64,000 bases of DNA from RGIG7332 sp045580305 (GCA_045580305.1 JAZNNQ010000033.1:1-64000); one strand, 5' to 3'; numbered from the stretch's first letter, positions 48,561 to 57,818 are shown. Notes: generated from the sequence alone by a model not told the origin. Translations and numbers: made by a program.

Positions 48561-49424
48561 CTACTCACGGCCGGCGTCACGATGCATTGCAGATGCAGAA
48601 TAGCCGGCTTCACGAAGATGTGCGGCAAGATTTTCGGAAATCGCTACCGAACGATGCTTGCCACCGGTACAGCCGATTGAAACAACAAGAGAGGTTTTAC
48701 CCTCTTCAATATAGTGCGGCACTAAAAAGTCGCACATAGAATGCAAATGGTTCAAAAACTCATGTGTCTGCTGGAAGGACATTACATAGTCACTCACAGG
48801 TTTATCCCTACCGGTCTGCACCCTCAGTTCGGGAATATAGTATGGATTGGGTAAAAAGCGCACATCAAACACCAGGTCAGACTCAACCGGGATTCCATAC
48901 TTGAATCCGTAAGACATAACGGTTATATTAAAGGATTTATCGAGCGCGCCACTTTCCGCAAACATTTCAAAAACGCGTTCGCGAAGCTTTGCAGAACCTA
49001 AATTGGTGGTGTCAATAATAAAATCAGCCTTTGCTCTGACCTCTTCAAGTAGCTTATGTTCACGCTCAATAGCATTTTTTGTAGACACACCCTCTTCTGC
49101 AAGCGGATGGCGACGGCGGGTCTCTTTGTAGCGACGGATGATAGTTTCTGTTGATGCCTCAAAATATAAAATACGATAATTACAATCAAGGTCTTTCAGA
49201 CAATCAAGCGCTTCAAAAAGAGTATGGAAATCATCACCGCTGCGAACATCGGTGACCAAAACAACCTTTTCGTATCTTCCCTTTGTGGCAATGCACATTT
49301 CGGCAAATTTGGGAATGAGCGCCGCCGGCATATTATCAACACAATAATATCCCAGATCCTCCAAAATTGCCGCGCCGCTGCTTTTTCCTGCGCCTGACAT
49401 ACCGGATAAAATTATAAATTCCAC
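48561..49424 (-). CDS. rapZ: RNase adapter RapZ, nucleotide-binding
   Basis: 287 residues. Walker A GMSGAGKSSGA near the start, VTDVRSGDDFHTL, and the C-terminal VSIGCTGGKHRSVAISE. In E. coli RapZ guides small-RNA decay for GlmS control; in Firmicutes (YvcJ) it is less clear. 11 bases after murB. Confidence 0.95.
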   Translation of the reverse strand: MEFIILSGMSGAGKSSGAAILEDLGYYCVDNMPAALIPKFAEMCIATKGRYEKVVLVTDVRSGDDFHTLFEALDCLKDLDCNYRILYFEASTETIIRRYKETRRRHPLAEEGVSTKNAIEREHKLLEEVRAKADFIIDTTNLGSAKLRERVFEMFAESGALDKSFNITVMSYGFKYGIPVESDLVFDVRFLPNPYYIPELRVQTGRDKPVSDYVMSFQQTHEFLNHLHSMCDFLVPHYIEEGKTSLVVSIGCTGGKHRSVAISENLAAHLREAGYSASAMHRDAGRE

Positions 49425-49435
49425 AGCTTCACCCC

Positions 49436-50353
49436 CTATTTGTTAGACGGTGCAAAAAGCACCTCACACTCTAAACTTATACCGTGGTCATGCTCCACGG
49501 TTTTCTGTATATGCTCTATAAGCTTGCGCACATCCGCACAAGTAGCACCGCCGCGATTTACAATAAAACCCGCGTGCTTTTCCGAAACCTGCGCGCCGCC
49601 GATCGCATAGCCCTTAAGTCCGCTTTGTTCAATAAGTGCGCCCGCAAAACTACCCTCAGGTCGTTTGAACACACTGCCTGCAGATGGCATATCCAGAGGC
49701 TGTTTATCCTTTCGACGCCCCATAAAATCCTGCATCTTTGCGGCTATCTCCTCACCGTTACCGGGGGCAAGCCTTAATTTCGCGCTTAAAATTATGCCTT
49801 TGTTTTCTTTCTTAAAACAGCTTGTTCGATAACCAAAATCGGCATTTTTGCCTTCTAAGCGCAATACACTTCCGCGGTCATTTATATAAACTATCGACTC
49901 AACTACCTTACTCATTTCTCCGTCGTAGGCGCCCGCATTCATATATACGGCACCGCCTAAAGAGCCGGGTATTCCGTAAGCGAATTCAAGTCCGCTAAGT
50001 TCCATTCTTTTTGCTGCATTTGCGAGTTTTATAAGAGGTGTACCCGCCGATGCGATTATATGCTCACCATTTACATTCCAATCATCACCGGATATTTTAA
50101 AAACAACACCCGGGATTCCCGCATCGTCTACAAGAAGATTACTTCCGTTACCCATAACAAAGGGTTTTATATCGAGCTCCTGAGCCTTTTTTACCGCTTT
50201 TTCAACCACATTTACAGTCTTCAGCTCGCAAAGAAGTTCTGCCGGGCCACCGATTCTAAAGGTGGTATGTTTGCTCATAGGCTCGTCAATATAGAGGTTT
50301 ATATCAGGATGTCCGTCAAGAAATTTATATAGTTCTTTAATTTTCTTGTCCAC
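49436..50353 (-). CDS. murB: UDP-N-acetylenolpyruvoylglucosamine reductase
   Basis: 305 residues. FAD-binding PCMH fold: KHTTFRIGGPAELLCELKTV, FVMGNGSNLLVDDAGIPGVV, ELSGLEFAYGIPGSLGGAVYMNAGAYDGE, and the catalytic Ser in PSAGSVFKRPEGSFAG. Type IIb-like. Makes UDP-MurNAc for peptidoglycan. Confidence 0.97.
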   Translation of the reverse strand: MDKKIKELYKFLDGHPDINLYIDEPMSKHTTFRIGGPAELLCELKTVNVVEKAVKKAQELDIKPFVMGNGSNLLVDDAGIPGVVFKISGDDWNVNGEHIIASAGTPLIKLANAAKRMELSGLEFAYGIPGSLGGAVYMNAGAYDGEMSKVVESIVYINDRGSVLRLEGKNADFGYRTSCFKKENKGIILSAKLRLAPGNGEEIAAKMQDFMGRRKDKQPLDMPSAGSVFKRPEGSFAGALIEQSGLKGYAIGGAQVSEKHAGFIVNRGGATCADVRKLIEHIQKTVEHDHGISLECEVLFAPSNK

Positions 50354-50393
50354 GGTGTCACCTCCCTATCTAAATATTGTACCACATTATATC

Positions 50394-51686
50394 TTAAATT
50401 AAAATACCCCGGAGGCAGTCATTTTCGGCTTTTTCTATTTTAACCGTCAACGCCTTGTTTTTCAGTGCCTCGTCGGATTTGACGCGAACGAGAGTGTAAT
50501 TTTCAGCGTGGCCCTGCCAAAAACCATTTTCCTGCTCTTCAAAAAGAACAATGCACTCTTTTCCGACTTGCTTTTCAAGATAGTTTTTTTGCATTTCCTT
50601 TGCCACATTCGCGGCAATTTTGGCTCGTTCTTCCTTTACGCTTTTCAGTACTTGATCAGGTGCTTTTGCCGCAGGTGTGCCTTCACGCTTAGAATATGGG
50701 AAAATGTGCATCATCTGGAAATCGCATTTTTTAATAAACTCCAGTGTTTTTTCAAATTCCTGCTCTGTTTCACCCGGGAAGCCGACAATAAGATCTGTAG
50801 TTATTGCACAATTGGGAAAATTCTCACGCAGAAGCTTAGCCGAGGTAAAATATCGTACTGTATCGTATTTTCTTCTCATCCGCAATAGGGTTTCATCGCA
50901 CCCGCTTTGAAGGGATAAATGAAATTGGGGACATAGATTTTTAAACTCTTTTAAAACCTTGCAGAAATCCTCGTCAACGGTACGAGGTTCAAGAGAGCCT
51001 AATCGTATCCGCACATTGGGCACGCTACGGCAAATTTCCGCAACAAGCTCTGTTATAGTCCTTTTGGGATTTAGGTCCACACCGTAGGAGGATATTTCAA
51101 TACCCGTGATTATAATTTCACGGTAGCCTTCCTTCTCAAGCCTCCTCGCCTCTTCAACCGCAATGTCAAAGGGCATCGAACGAATAGGACCACGGGTATA
51201 GGGTATAATGCAGTAAGCGCAAAAATTAACACATCCGTCCTGCACCTTCATCATTGCCCGTGTATGATGCGAAAGTCCGCCGGCGGGCAGAATTTCAAAT
51301 TCACGACGACTTAAGGCCTTGTCTACGCTGATTTGTTTAATTTTCTCCGCATATGCCTTTTCCAGCATATCAAAAAATCCCTTTTTATCGGCGGTACCCG
51401 ATACAACATCCACACCGTCTATACTAAGCGCCTGCTCCGGATTTGCCTGGGAATAGCAACCGCAAACGCCGATGACCGCACCCTTATGAGCGCGCACGGT
51501 TTTTCTTATAAGCTGACGGGATTTTTTATCACTGACCGCTGTAACACTGCAGGTGTTTATAACATATACTTGAGCATCCTCAGTAAACGGTACCACCTGG
51601 TGTCCGCGCTCACCCGCCATAAGTTCCAGCGCTTGTGTTTCAAATTGATTTACCTTGCAGCCCAGCGTTGTAAAAGCGATTTTCAT
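50394..51686 (-). CDS. mtaB: tRNA t6A37 methylthiotransferase MtaB
   Basis: 430 residues. N-terminal UPF0004 domain with TLGCKVNQFETQALE, NTCSVTAVSDKKSRQ and GCYSQANPEQ (three cluster Cys). Radical SAM cluster in CVNFCAYCIIPYTRGPIRS. TRAM domain at the end (ECIVLFEEQENGFWQGHAENYTLVRV). Converts t6A37 to ms2t6A37. Confidence 0.95.
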   Translation of the reverse strand: MKIAFTTLGCKVNQFETQALELMAGERGHQVVPFTEDAQVYVINTCSVTAVSDKKSRQLIRKTVRAHKGAVIGVCGCYSQANPEQALSIDGVDVVSGTADKKGFFDMLEKAYAEKIKQISVDKALSRREFEILPAGGLSHHTRAMMKVQDGCVNFCAYCIIPYTRGPIRSMPFDIAVEEARRLEKEGYREIIITGIEISSYGVDLNPKRTITELVAEICRSVPNVRIRLGSLEPRTVDEDFCKVLKEFKNLCPQFHLSLQSGCDETLLRMRRKYDTVRYFTSAKLLRENFPNCAITTDLIVGFPGETEQEFEKTLEFIKKCDFQMMHIFPYSKREGTPAAKAPDQVLKSVKEERAKIAANVAKEMQKNYLEKQVGKECIVLFEEQENGFWQGHAENYTLVRVKSDEALKNKALTVKIEKAENDCLRGILI

Positions 51687-51716
51687 AAATAATTTCTCCG
51701 AAATAAATATTTATAC

Positions 51717-51746
51717 TTGCAAAATTCGACCTATTAGTATTATAAT
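51717..51746 (+). promoter_or_regulatory. Promoter of the HPr-like gene
   Basis: TTGCAA (51717-51722), 18 bases, TATAAT (51741-51746). Confidence 0.7.
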
Positions 51747-51798
51747 GTATAAAGCTTGTAATAGGCAATAGAAAAGTTGAAAAACAGGAGGGGATTTT

Positions 51799-52035
51799 TT
51801 GACTGCTTTTAATATTAAACTCTCATCTATAAATGATGTAAAGGCGCTGGTTAATGCCGCCTGCAAGATGAACTGTGAGATCGACCTTATTTCCGGTCGT
51901 TATGTTATCAATGCGAAGTCTTTGATCGGCATTTTCAGTATTGATCTTACCGAGCCTATAAAAGTTGAGGTGCACGGCACGGTTGAAGAAGCTAACGAAT
52001 TAAAAAAAGTTCTCAGCGATTGTATCGTTGAATAA
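51799..52035 (+). CDS. HPr-like protein without the phosphorylation histidine
   Basis: 78 residues starting from TTG 51799, six bases after AGGAGGGG. SLIGIFSIDLTEPIKVEVHGTVEEANELKKVL fits the HPr fold with the Ser-46 region SLIGIFSIDL. At the place of His-15 (usually GIHARPA) the text is INDVKALVNAA with no His in the whole protein. So it cannot be a PTS phosphocarrier through His; a regulatory role like Crh of Bacillus is possible. Confidence 0.85.
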   Translation: MTAFNIKLSSINDVKALVNAACKMNCEIDLISGRYVINAKSLIGIFSIDLTEPIKVEVHGTVEEANELKKVLSDCIVE

Positions 52036-52039
52036 TTTT

Positions 52040-52073
52040 AACGGATGAAGAATAATTCTTCATCCGTTTTTTA
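52040..52073. terminator. Shared terminator of the HPr-like and dac genes
   Basis: AACGGATGAAGAAT (52040-52053) pairs with ATTCTTCATCCGTT (52055-52068), followed by TTTTTATT on the plus strand. The stop of the carboxypeptidase gene lies inside, so it serves both directions. Confidence 0.85.
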
Positions 52074-53136
52074 TTTTGTTCAACAGTCTTTTTAAAAAAC
52101 TTTCTTTTTGCGGAAGCTGAACACTTTTTTCTGCAATAAGAGGGATTTTTTCTATAACCTCATCGTTTTTTATTACGCGAAGTTCCCCTACCTGCTCGCC
52201 TTTTTCTACGGGCGCGTAGCAGAAACGCGGAAGGTATATTTGTGTTTCAAGCTCATCATTGCTTTTTATAGTGTAGCTCGCCGATTTTTCCGCAATTACA
52301 TTTACCTCTCCCAATCCTGCAATCGGAAGCTGTGCGAGCCGTTCTCGTTCTGCACATATCCGACGCGTTTTAAAATTGGAAAAGCCGTAATCAAAAAGTT
52401 TTAAATGATCGTCCCAATCGTTCGGGTCGTACAGAGTAACCGCCACAAGGCGCATATTCTCTTTTTCGCCGCTTGATACAAGGCATCTGCCGGCAGCCTT
52501 GGTAAATCCGGTTTTTACGCCGTCTATATCATCACTCATCGTCAGCAGCTTATTATGATTTTTAAAACTTCTGCCCTCGGCTGTGTAGTTTTTTGTTGAA
52601 ACTATTTCACGAAATGTGATATTCTTCATTGCATATGCGGTAAGCAGTGCCATATCATACGCGCTTGAATAGTGGTTGTCATTAGGCAGACCATGCGGGT
52701 TTTCGAAATTACTGTCCGCCATTCCTAATTCCTGCGCCTTTCCATTCATAAGATCCACGAAGCTTGCAATGTCTCCCGATACATATATCGCAAGTGCTTC
52801 CGCCGCGTCATTTCCCGAGCGCAACATAAGGCCGTAAAGAAGAGTCTTTACGGTTATCTTCTCCCCTTCCTTAAGATAAAGTGATGTACCCTCCACACCC
52901 ACTTGTTCGGGCTTAATCACTACCGTATCATTCAAGTCACCGTTTTCTATAACAAGAAGCGCTGTCATAATCTTTGTCGTAGAGGCGATCGCCCGCTTAT
53001 CTCTCGCGTTTTTCTCATACAACACACTATCGGTATTAGCCTCGTACAGAATTGCACTCTTTGCTGATGTGTCAATAGCATCGGCGCAAAATACAAAGCA
53101 CATACACAGCGCAATAAAGGTTACTGCTTTTTTCAT
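52060..53136 (-). CDS. D-alanyl-D-alanine carboxypeptidase (DacF/PBP5-like)
   Basis: 358 residues. Signal peptide at 1-20 (KKAVTFIALCMCFVFCADA). Active-site motifs are SxxK in ASTTKIMTALL, SxN in LRSGNDAAEAL and KTG in DGVKTGFTKAAG. PBP5_C domain follows and the end is an amphipathic anchor (ESFLKRLLNKIKNG). Trims pentapeptides; in sporeformers DacF acts in the cortex. Confidence 0.94.
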   Translation of the reverse strand: MKKAVTFIALCMCFVFCADAIDTSAKSAILYEANTDSVLYEKNARDKRAIASTTKIMTALLVIENGDLNDTVVIKPEQVGVEGTSLYLKEGEKITVKTLLYGLMLRSGNDAAEALAIYVSGDIASFVDLMNGKAQELGMADSNFENPHGLPNDNHYSSAYDMALLTAYAMKNITFREIVSTKNYTAEGRSFKNHNKLLTMSDDIDGVKTGFTKAAGRCLVSSGEKENMRLVAVTLYDPNDWDDHLKLFDYGFSNFKTRRICAERERLAQLPIAGLGEVNVIAEKSASYTIKSNDELETQIYLPRFCYAPVEKGEQVGELRVIKNDEVIEKIPLIAEKSVQLPQKESFLKRLLNKIKNG

Positions 53137-53181
53137 TTACACACCACCCATAGAAAAATCTATTCGGCGATATATAAAAAA

Positions 53182-53212
53182 ATACCGTCCCGACATAGTA
53201 TTGGGACGGTAT
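53182..53212 (-). terminator. Terminator after gerW
   Basis: ATACCGTCCC (53182-53191) pairs with GGGACGGTAT (53203-53212), followed on the minus strand by TTTTTTTAT. Confidence 0.9.
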
Positions 53213-53217
53213 AAATA

Positions 53218-53601
53218 TTATTCGCTTTCTTTATCCTTCTTGAAGTAGCTACCGATTTTATCAACAACACCCGGCACCATTTCCACAAGGCGGTCAGCCG
53301 TGGTATTAGGCGCGCTTGCCATAGGAAGAACACGCACATCCTCGCCCTTGATAACTAAAAATGCAACTGGTGAAATAGTAGCTCCGGCACCTGCGCCGCC
53401 ACCGAATTTAACACCGCTTTCCGGCTTGTTACCAAAATCCGAACCGCCGGAAGCAAATCCAAAAGATACCTTTGATACCGGAATGATGGTTATTCCCTCC
53501 GGAGTACTGATAGGTGTACCGATAATTGTGTTTACATCCAGCATACTTTTAATTTTTTCCATTGTTGTTGTCAATACATCGTTGAGTGCATGCTCTGACA
53601 T
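53218..53601 (-). CDS. gerW: Sporulation protein GerW/YtfJ
   Basis: 127 residues with the YtfJ text: DVNTIIGTPISTPEGITIIPVSKVSFGFASGGSDF, GGGAGAGATISPVAFLVI. Needed for germination-related functions in Bacillus. Its presence indicates a sporulating or ex-sporulating Clostridia. Follows the DUF2953 gene by zero bases. Confidence 0.93.
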   Translation of the reverse strand: MSEHALNDVLTTTMEKIKSMLDVNTIIGTPISTPEGITIIPVSKVSFGFASGGSDFGNKPESGVKFGGGAGAGATISPVAFLVIKGEDVRVLPMASAPNTTADRLVEMVPGVVDKIGSYFKKDKESE

Positions 53602-54165
53602 TTAAATCTTCCCTTCTTTTTTGTTTTTAAGCTTTATATATCGCCATATGAAAGTAAATCCCAACCATAATATCTGCCAAATTGCAATGGAAACTCGTGC
53701 ATCAAAGCGCGCTAACATTTCCTTTGCATCAAAATCTGCATTTACGGTTATTTCTTTCTTCCTGATATTAAAATTGTTCTCAATAGGCGGAATTAATATT
53801 CCGCATCCGGCCGCTGCCGTACCGTAAAGCATCGCAGTCTTAAAGGCATCATCACTTGCTATGGTGACCTCAGCCTTCAAAAGGTCTATTCTTATTGTCT
53901 TTAGCGCCTTACCAAACATCTTAAGAGCTATGCCGATTAAATCCTTAAGTTCAGACATTGGCATACCCTTTTTCTTTTCTTTCGGTGCTTCTTTCTCTTT
54001 TTTTACCTTTGGTGTGCCCTCTTTTTTGTCAAGTGGTATATCCATCTTGAAGAACACAATCCTCATAATCGCTCTTACTCCATCGTTGTCACCACTTATA
54101 CGAAACCGTATTCGCACGATGAGTAGCAGTAAGATAAGCACAAGTATTATAAGCAATACCCACAC
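53602..54165 (-). CDS. DUF2953 membrane protein
   Basis: 187 residues: N-terminal transmembrane helix (WVLLIILVLILLLLIVRI), Lys/Glu linker (55-70), a core SELKDLIGIALKMFGKALKTIRIDLLKAEVTIASDDAFKTAMLYG and a second membrane helix near 160-175. Usually next to gerW and scpB in Clostridia. Function unknown, sporulation-linked. Confidence 0.88.
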   Translation of the reverse strand: MWVLLIILVLILLLLIVRIRFRISGDNDGVRAIMRIVFFKMDIPLDKKEGTPKVKKEKEAPKEKKKGMPMSELKDLIGIALKMFGKALKTIRIDLLKAEVTIASDDAFKTAMLYGTAAAGCGILIPPIENNFNIRKKEITVNADFDAKEMLARFDARVSIAIWQILWLGFTFIWRYIKLKNKKEGKI

Positions 54166-54168
54166 GGC

Positions 54169-54729
54169 TTAAGCCTCCTCGGTCTGAAGGAATGTAAGCT
54201 GTTCTGTACCGTCCTCCTCAAATTCCGGAAGAGGCGGCAGGTCGTCAGTATTTGTAAGTCCAAATGTGCGTAGAAAATCGTGTGTAGTCTTGAAAAGCAT
54301 CGGTCTGCCCGGTACATCAAGGCGGCCTGCTTCCTCAATAAGACCTTTTTCAATAAGAGTTGACACTGAATATGTGCTGTCTACCCCGCGCACCTGCTCG
54401 ATATATGCGCGTGTTACCGGCTGACGGTATGCAACTATAGCAAGCACCTCAAGAAGTGCCGGCGACAGTCGCGCCGCCCTGCGGGTTTCCATAACCGCGC
54501 GGATTTTATCCGCATATTCGGGAGATGAGCACATCTGTAATGTACGCTCCAATCTGACTATGCGAATGCCTCGTTTATCAAAGCTGTACGAGTCCATAAG
54601 ATTTTGCGCAATACGGTCAATTGTTTCCGGCTCTACCTCAAGGGTTGCGGCAATTCTATCGATTGATACCGGGTCACCGGATGCAAACAGTATCGCCTCT
54701 ATTGCGCTCTCAATTTCTTTAATTTCCAT
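54169..54729 (-). CDS. scpB: Segregation and condensation protein B
   Basis: 186 residues with two winged helices: IEAILFASGDPVSIDRIAATLE, EYADKIRAVMETRRAARLSPALLEVLAIVAYRQPVTRAYIEQVRGVDST and GRPMLFKTTHDFLRTFGL. With ScpA and Smc it compacts the chromosome. Two bases after scpA. Confidence 0.96.
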   Translation of the reverse strand: MEIKEIESAIEAILFASGDPVSIDRIAATLEVEPETIDRIAQNLMDSYSFDKRGIRIVRLERTLQMCSSPEYADKIRAVMETRRAARLSPALLEVLAIVAYRQPVTRAYIEQVRGVDSTYSVSTLIEKGLIEEAGRLDVPGRPMLFKTTHDFLRTFGLTNTDDLPPLPEFEEDGTEQLTFLQTEEA

Positions 54730-54731
54730 AA

Positions 54732-55451
54732 TTATTCCTCATCTGAAAGGCTGAGTTGCGGGTCTGCTTCCTCGCCAATTCTTACTTTACCCGATTTGCA
54801 AAGCTCCAATACCGCAAGGAAGGTAGCAACGACCTCCGAACGGGATTTAACCTTTGTAAAAAGACTTTTAAAACCGACCTTACCTGCAGATAAAAGTTTT
54901 TTCAGCACGAATGACACCTTCGCGGCAACCGAGAATATCTCTCGGCCTACAATGCCGGTGAATTTGCTGACCGGTGGCGGAAGTGCGTTATCCGCCCTAT
55001 CCAGCATTTTTATAATAGCATCTGCCAGATCCGTTTTATTATGTGAAAAGCGATAGGTCTTGTCCGGCGTGATACACTCCGGCTCTTTTACGAAAATGTC
55101 GCGACCCACCTCGTATTTCGTAGACAAAAGGCCGCTTACCTCCTTGAACTTCTGATATTCAAGAAGCATCTGCACAAGGGTTGCACGGGGGTCTTCCTCT
55201 TCGATACCGTCATCGTGACGGGGTAAGAGCATTTTTGATTTGATGTAGAGAAGTTGGGCGCTCATAGCCACAAATTCACTTTCAAGCTCTAAGTCGCGAA
55301 TTTCCATATTCGCAAGAGCGGCATCGTATTGCTCCAAAATTTCGGCAATTGGAATGTCATATATATTTACTTTATTTTTGGAAATCAAGTGCAAAAGAAG
55401 GTCAAGTGGCCCGTCAAATGCAGAAAGATGATATTGAATTTCCGTCATCTT
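54732..55451 (-). CDS. scpA: Segregation and condensation protein A
   Basis: 239 residues: YHLSAFDGPLDLLLHLISKNKVNIYDIPIAEILEQY at the start and RSEVVATFLAVLELCKSGKVRI at the end. Kleisin subunit of the Smc complex. ATG 55451 overlaps the protease stop; the upstream 55463 has no ribosome site. Confidence 0.95.
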   Translation of the reverse strand, partial: KMTEIQYHLSAFDGPLDLLLHLISKNKVNIYDIPIAEILEQYDAALANMEIRDLELESEFVAMSAQLLYIKSKMLLPRHDDGIEEEDPRATLVQMLLEYQKFKEVSGLLSTKYEVGRDIFVKEPECITPDKTYRFSHNKTDLADAIIKMLDRADNALPPPVSKFTGIVGREIFSVAAKVSFVLKKLLSAGKVGFKSLFTKVKSRSEVVATFLAVLELCKSGKVRIGEEADPQLSLSDEE

Positions 55452-56127
55452 ATAACCCCACAATTAAATATAAAATATCAAGCACATAGGTACGCACCAA
55501 TGTTATCAAATTATCAAAAAACGGGATATTAAGTAAAATCAGAAGAACTAAAAATCCGTACTGCTCAAACTGCATAATTTTAAAATAAATACGCTCCGGC
55601 AAGAGTGTATTTAAAATTTTGGAACCGTCAAGCGGCGGGATCGGAATCAGGTTGAATACAGCCAGTCCCACATTTAAAATCGCAAAAATCTGCACAAAGG
55701 TGGCGAGACCGACAAGCACTTCATACACCCAATAGGACGAGATTGTAATCAGTGTCAGCCCCTTTAAAACAAGAAGTGCAGCAAATGCAAGCAACAGATT
55801 TGATGCAGGCCCTGCCAGCGCTGTAATCGCCATACCTAATTTTCGATTTTTAAAATAATAAGCATTGACCGGTACCGGCTTTGCCCAGCCGAAGCCGAAA
55901 ATAATCATAGCAAGTAAACCCCATATGTCAATATGCTTTACGGGGTTGAGTGTTAATCTGCCCGCGTTTTTCGCTGTTCGGTCGCCAAATAAATATGCCA
56001 CAAAGCCGTGAGCAATTTCGTGAAGCACGATAGTCAGAAACGCCGCGGGGATAATCATCCAATTATAGCCGGTGAAAAGGCTCGCTATTTTTTGAGAAAT
56101 CATAATGGAACAAAACTCTCCTGTCAT
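55450..56127 (-). CDS. M50 site-2 protease family membrane protein
   Basis: 225 residues if started at 56127; ATG 56103 (217 residues) is the other choice. Zinc motif HEIAH in AAFLTIVLHEIAHGFVAYLFGD and a second motif in NLIPIPPLDGSKIL. Five to six membrane helices. Commonly linked to scpAB. Intramembrane protease; substrate unknown. Confidence 0.9.
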   Translation of the reverse strand: MTGEFCSIMISQKIASLFTGYNWMIIPAAFLTIVLHEIAHGFVAYLFGDRTAKNAGRLTLNPVKHIDIWGLLAMIIFGFGWAKPVPVNAYYFKNRKLGMAITALAGPASNLLLAFAALLVLKGLTLITISSYWVYEVLVGLATFVQIFAILNVGLAVFNLIPIPPLDGSKILNTLLPERIYFKIMQFEQYGFLVLLILLNIPFFDNLITLVRTYVLDILYLIVGL

Positions 56128-56142
56128 TTCCCCTTTTGAGAT

Positions 56143-56171
56143 ATTATACCAACTTTCCAAGCAAATTACAA
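56143..56171 (-). promoter_or_regulatory. Promoter of the protease-scpA-scpB operon
   Basis: Minus strand TTGTAA (56171-56166), 17 bases, TATAAT (56148-56143) with an upstream TGG. Confidence 0.75.
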
Positions 56172-56180
56172 CTTATTTTA

Positions 56181-56213
56181 TATAAAAAACGCGCTGAAAA
56201 ATTCAGCGCGTTT
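56181..56213 (-). terminator. Terminator of the S1-domain gene
   Basis: AAACGCGCTGAA (56187-56198) pairs with TTCAGCGCGTTT (56202-56213), followed by TTTTTTATA on the minus strand. The TGA stop of the gene is inside the stem. Confidence 0.92.
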
Positions 56214-57150
56214 CATTAAAGTCCGTATATATATTCTTTTTCGTGCACATATCAGGCGAATAGTGCCATTTATCAATATGTCCGTCTTTTATAAAGTAGT
56301 TTATCTCAGACCTGTCGTCCTCTTCATCCAGCACATCTATAATAATAAGTTTTATTTTCATTCTGTCGTAAGCGATGTTTTTTATAAAAACCGACACCTC
56401 GTCACCCTCTTCAAGATCGCACCTCCGCTCGGCTAATCCCGAAAGATTGGGGGCAAGTTCTACAAAGATGCCGTAGTCCTCAACACCTCTTACAACACCC
56501 CTGACCGTTTGCCCCATCTCGAACAGCGCGGCATTTTCCTGCCAGGTGCCCAGAAGTTCACGATGTGTAAGGGTAATCCGTTTTTCCTCTTTATCTACCG
56601 TAAGGACAGCCGCGCGTATTTCCTGGCCCGGATAAAAACGGTCTCTGGGGTGAGCTATGCGGGATACGGAAATATTTTCTATTCCAATTAATGAGATATT
56701 ACCGCATCCGATATCCACAAAAGCACCAAACGCCTCTAAGTGAGTTATTCTCGCGGGAATTACATCGCCGGGACTTAAGTTATGTAGTAAAAAGTTAAAA
56801 GCCTCCTCCTGCGCAGCTCTGCGCGAAAGGATAAGGGTAAGCTCTCCTGTTGCAAGAAGCTCTACTTTTTTTATTTTGACTGCCACCGGCTTACCTACCC
56901 TTGATATTACGGCAATTTCTCGCACTGTGCCCTCATTGATGCCCATTGCCGCCTCGTTTCTCGGCACTAACCCCACGAATTTACCCATTTTTACGATTAG
57001 ATTATGAGCCGCATCGCACAGTGTAACCTTACCCTCAACTGTTAGGTTATTGTCCATCGCATATCTTAATGCCGCTATTGTTGCCGTGTTTTTCTTATTT
57101 TCTTCCGTATCAATAAGTGAGCCTTCCGGCATAAAATTTTCCTTTTGCAT
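56203..57150 (-). CDS. S1-domain RNA-binding protein
   Basis: 315 residues with three S1-like repeats: LTVEGKVTLCDAAHNLIVKMGKFVGLVPRNEA, GDVIPARITHLEAFGAFVDIGCGNISLIGIENIS, and GQTVRGVVRGVEDYGIFVELAPNLSGLAE. Shorter than ribosomal protein S1 of Proteobacteria. It could help mRNA binding on ribosomes. Lies alone downstream of rplT. Confidence 0.88.
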   Translation of the reverse strand: MQKENFMPEGSLIDTEENKKNTATIAALRYAMDNNLTVEGKVTLCDAAHNLIVKMGKFVGLVPRNEAAMGINEGTVREIAVISRVGKPVAVKIKKVELLATGELTLILSRRAAQEEAFNFLLHNLSPGDVIPARITHLEAFGAFVDIGCGNISLIGIENISVSRIAHPRDRFYPGQEIRAAVLTVDKEEKRITLTHRELLGTWQENAALFEMGQTVRGVVRGVEDYGIFVELAPNLSGLAERRCDLEEGDEVSVFIKNIAYDRMKIKLIIIDVLDEEDDRSEINYFIKDGHIDKWHYSPDMCTKKNIYTDFNETR

Positions 57151-57193
57151 ACGCTTCCTCCTTGCCGTTTTTTATATGTATATGCAAAAGGAA

Positions 57194-57227
57194 CAAAAAA
57201 AGATGCAAGCATCTGCTTGCATCTTTT
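57194..57227 (-). terminator. Terminator of infC-rpmI-rplT
   Basis: AAAAGATGCAAGC (57198-57210) pairs with GCTTGCATCTTTT (57215-57227), with TTT following on the minus strand. Confidence 0.92.
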
Positions 57228-57233
57228 AAATTA

Positions 57234-57587
57234 TTAAGCGTTCTTCTTAGCTACTTCAACGAGAGCTGCAAATGCAGTTGCATCGGACTGAGCCATATCA
57301 GCAAGCATCTTGCGGTTGATCTCGATACCAGCCTTCTTGAGGCCGTTCATGAAACGGGAATAGTTAATACCGTTTGCCTTAGCAGCAGCAGAAATACGGG
57401 TGATCCATAAGCGGCGGAAATCGCGCTTCTTTAAGCGGCGACCGACATATGCATAGGTTAAGGACTTCATAACAGCCTGGTTAGCCATCTTAAAGTGCTT
57501 GCTCTTAGCGCCCCAGTAGCCCTTTGCCATCTTTAATATCTTTTTTCTTCTCTTGCGCGTCATCATTGCGCCTTTTACTCTAGCCAT
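57234..57587 (-). CDS. rplT: 50S ribosomal protein L20
   Basis: 117 residues, typical L20: RVKGAMMTRKRRKKILKMAKGYWGAKSKHFK and LWITRISAAAKANGINYSRFMNGLKKAGIEINRKMLADMA. In Firmicutes L20 represses its own operon by binding the leader. Confidence 0.98.
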   Translation of the reverse strand: MARVKGAMMTRKRRKKILKMAKGYWGAKSKHFKMANQAVMKSLTYAYVGRRLKKRDFRRLWITRISAAAKANGINYSRFMNGLKKAGIEINRKMLADMAQSDATAFAALVEVAKKNA

Positions 57588-57620
57588 CTATATGTGCCTC
57601 CATTCTGAAATTCTAGTTTT

Positions 57621-57818
57621 TTACTTGGTCATGAGCATACGCTGGAGTGTTGCTTCGTTTGCGGTGGAAGCGTAACCAGCTTTTCTAAGGGTTCTCTTAC
57701 GCTTAGTGCTCTTCTTGTTCAGAATGTGTCTTCTGTTCATGTGACTGAGCTTTACCTTACCGCTTTTTGTTACTTTAAAGCGCTTTGATGCTCCGCTATG
57801 TGTTTTAATCTTAGGCAT
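57621..57818 (-). CDS. rpmI: 50S ribosomal protein L35
   Basis: 65 residues from ATG 57818: PKIKTHSGASKRFKVTKSGKVK, NRRHILNKKSTKRKRTLRKA. The upstream extension is leader only. Confidence 0.98.
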   Translation of the reverse strand: MPKIKTHSGASKRFKVTKSGKVKLSHMNRRHILNKKSTKRKRTLRKAGYASTANEATLQRMLMTK

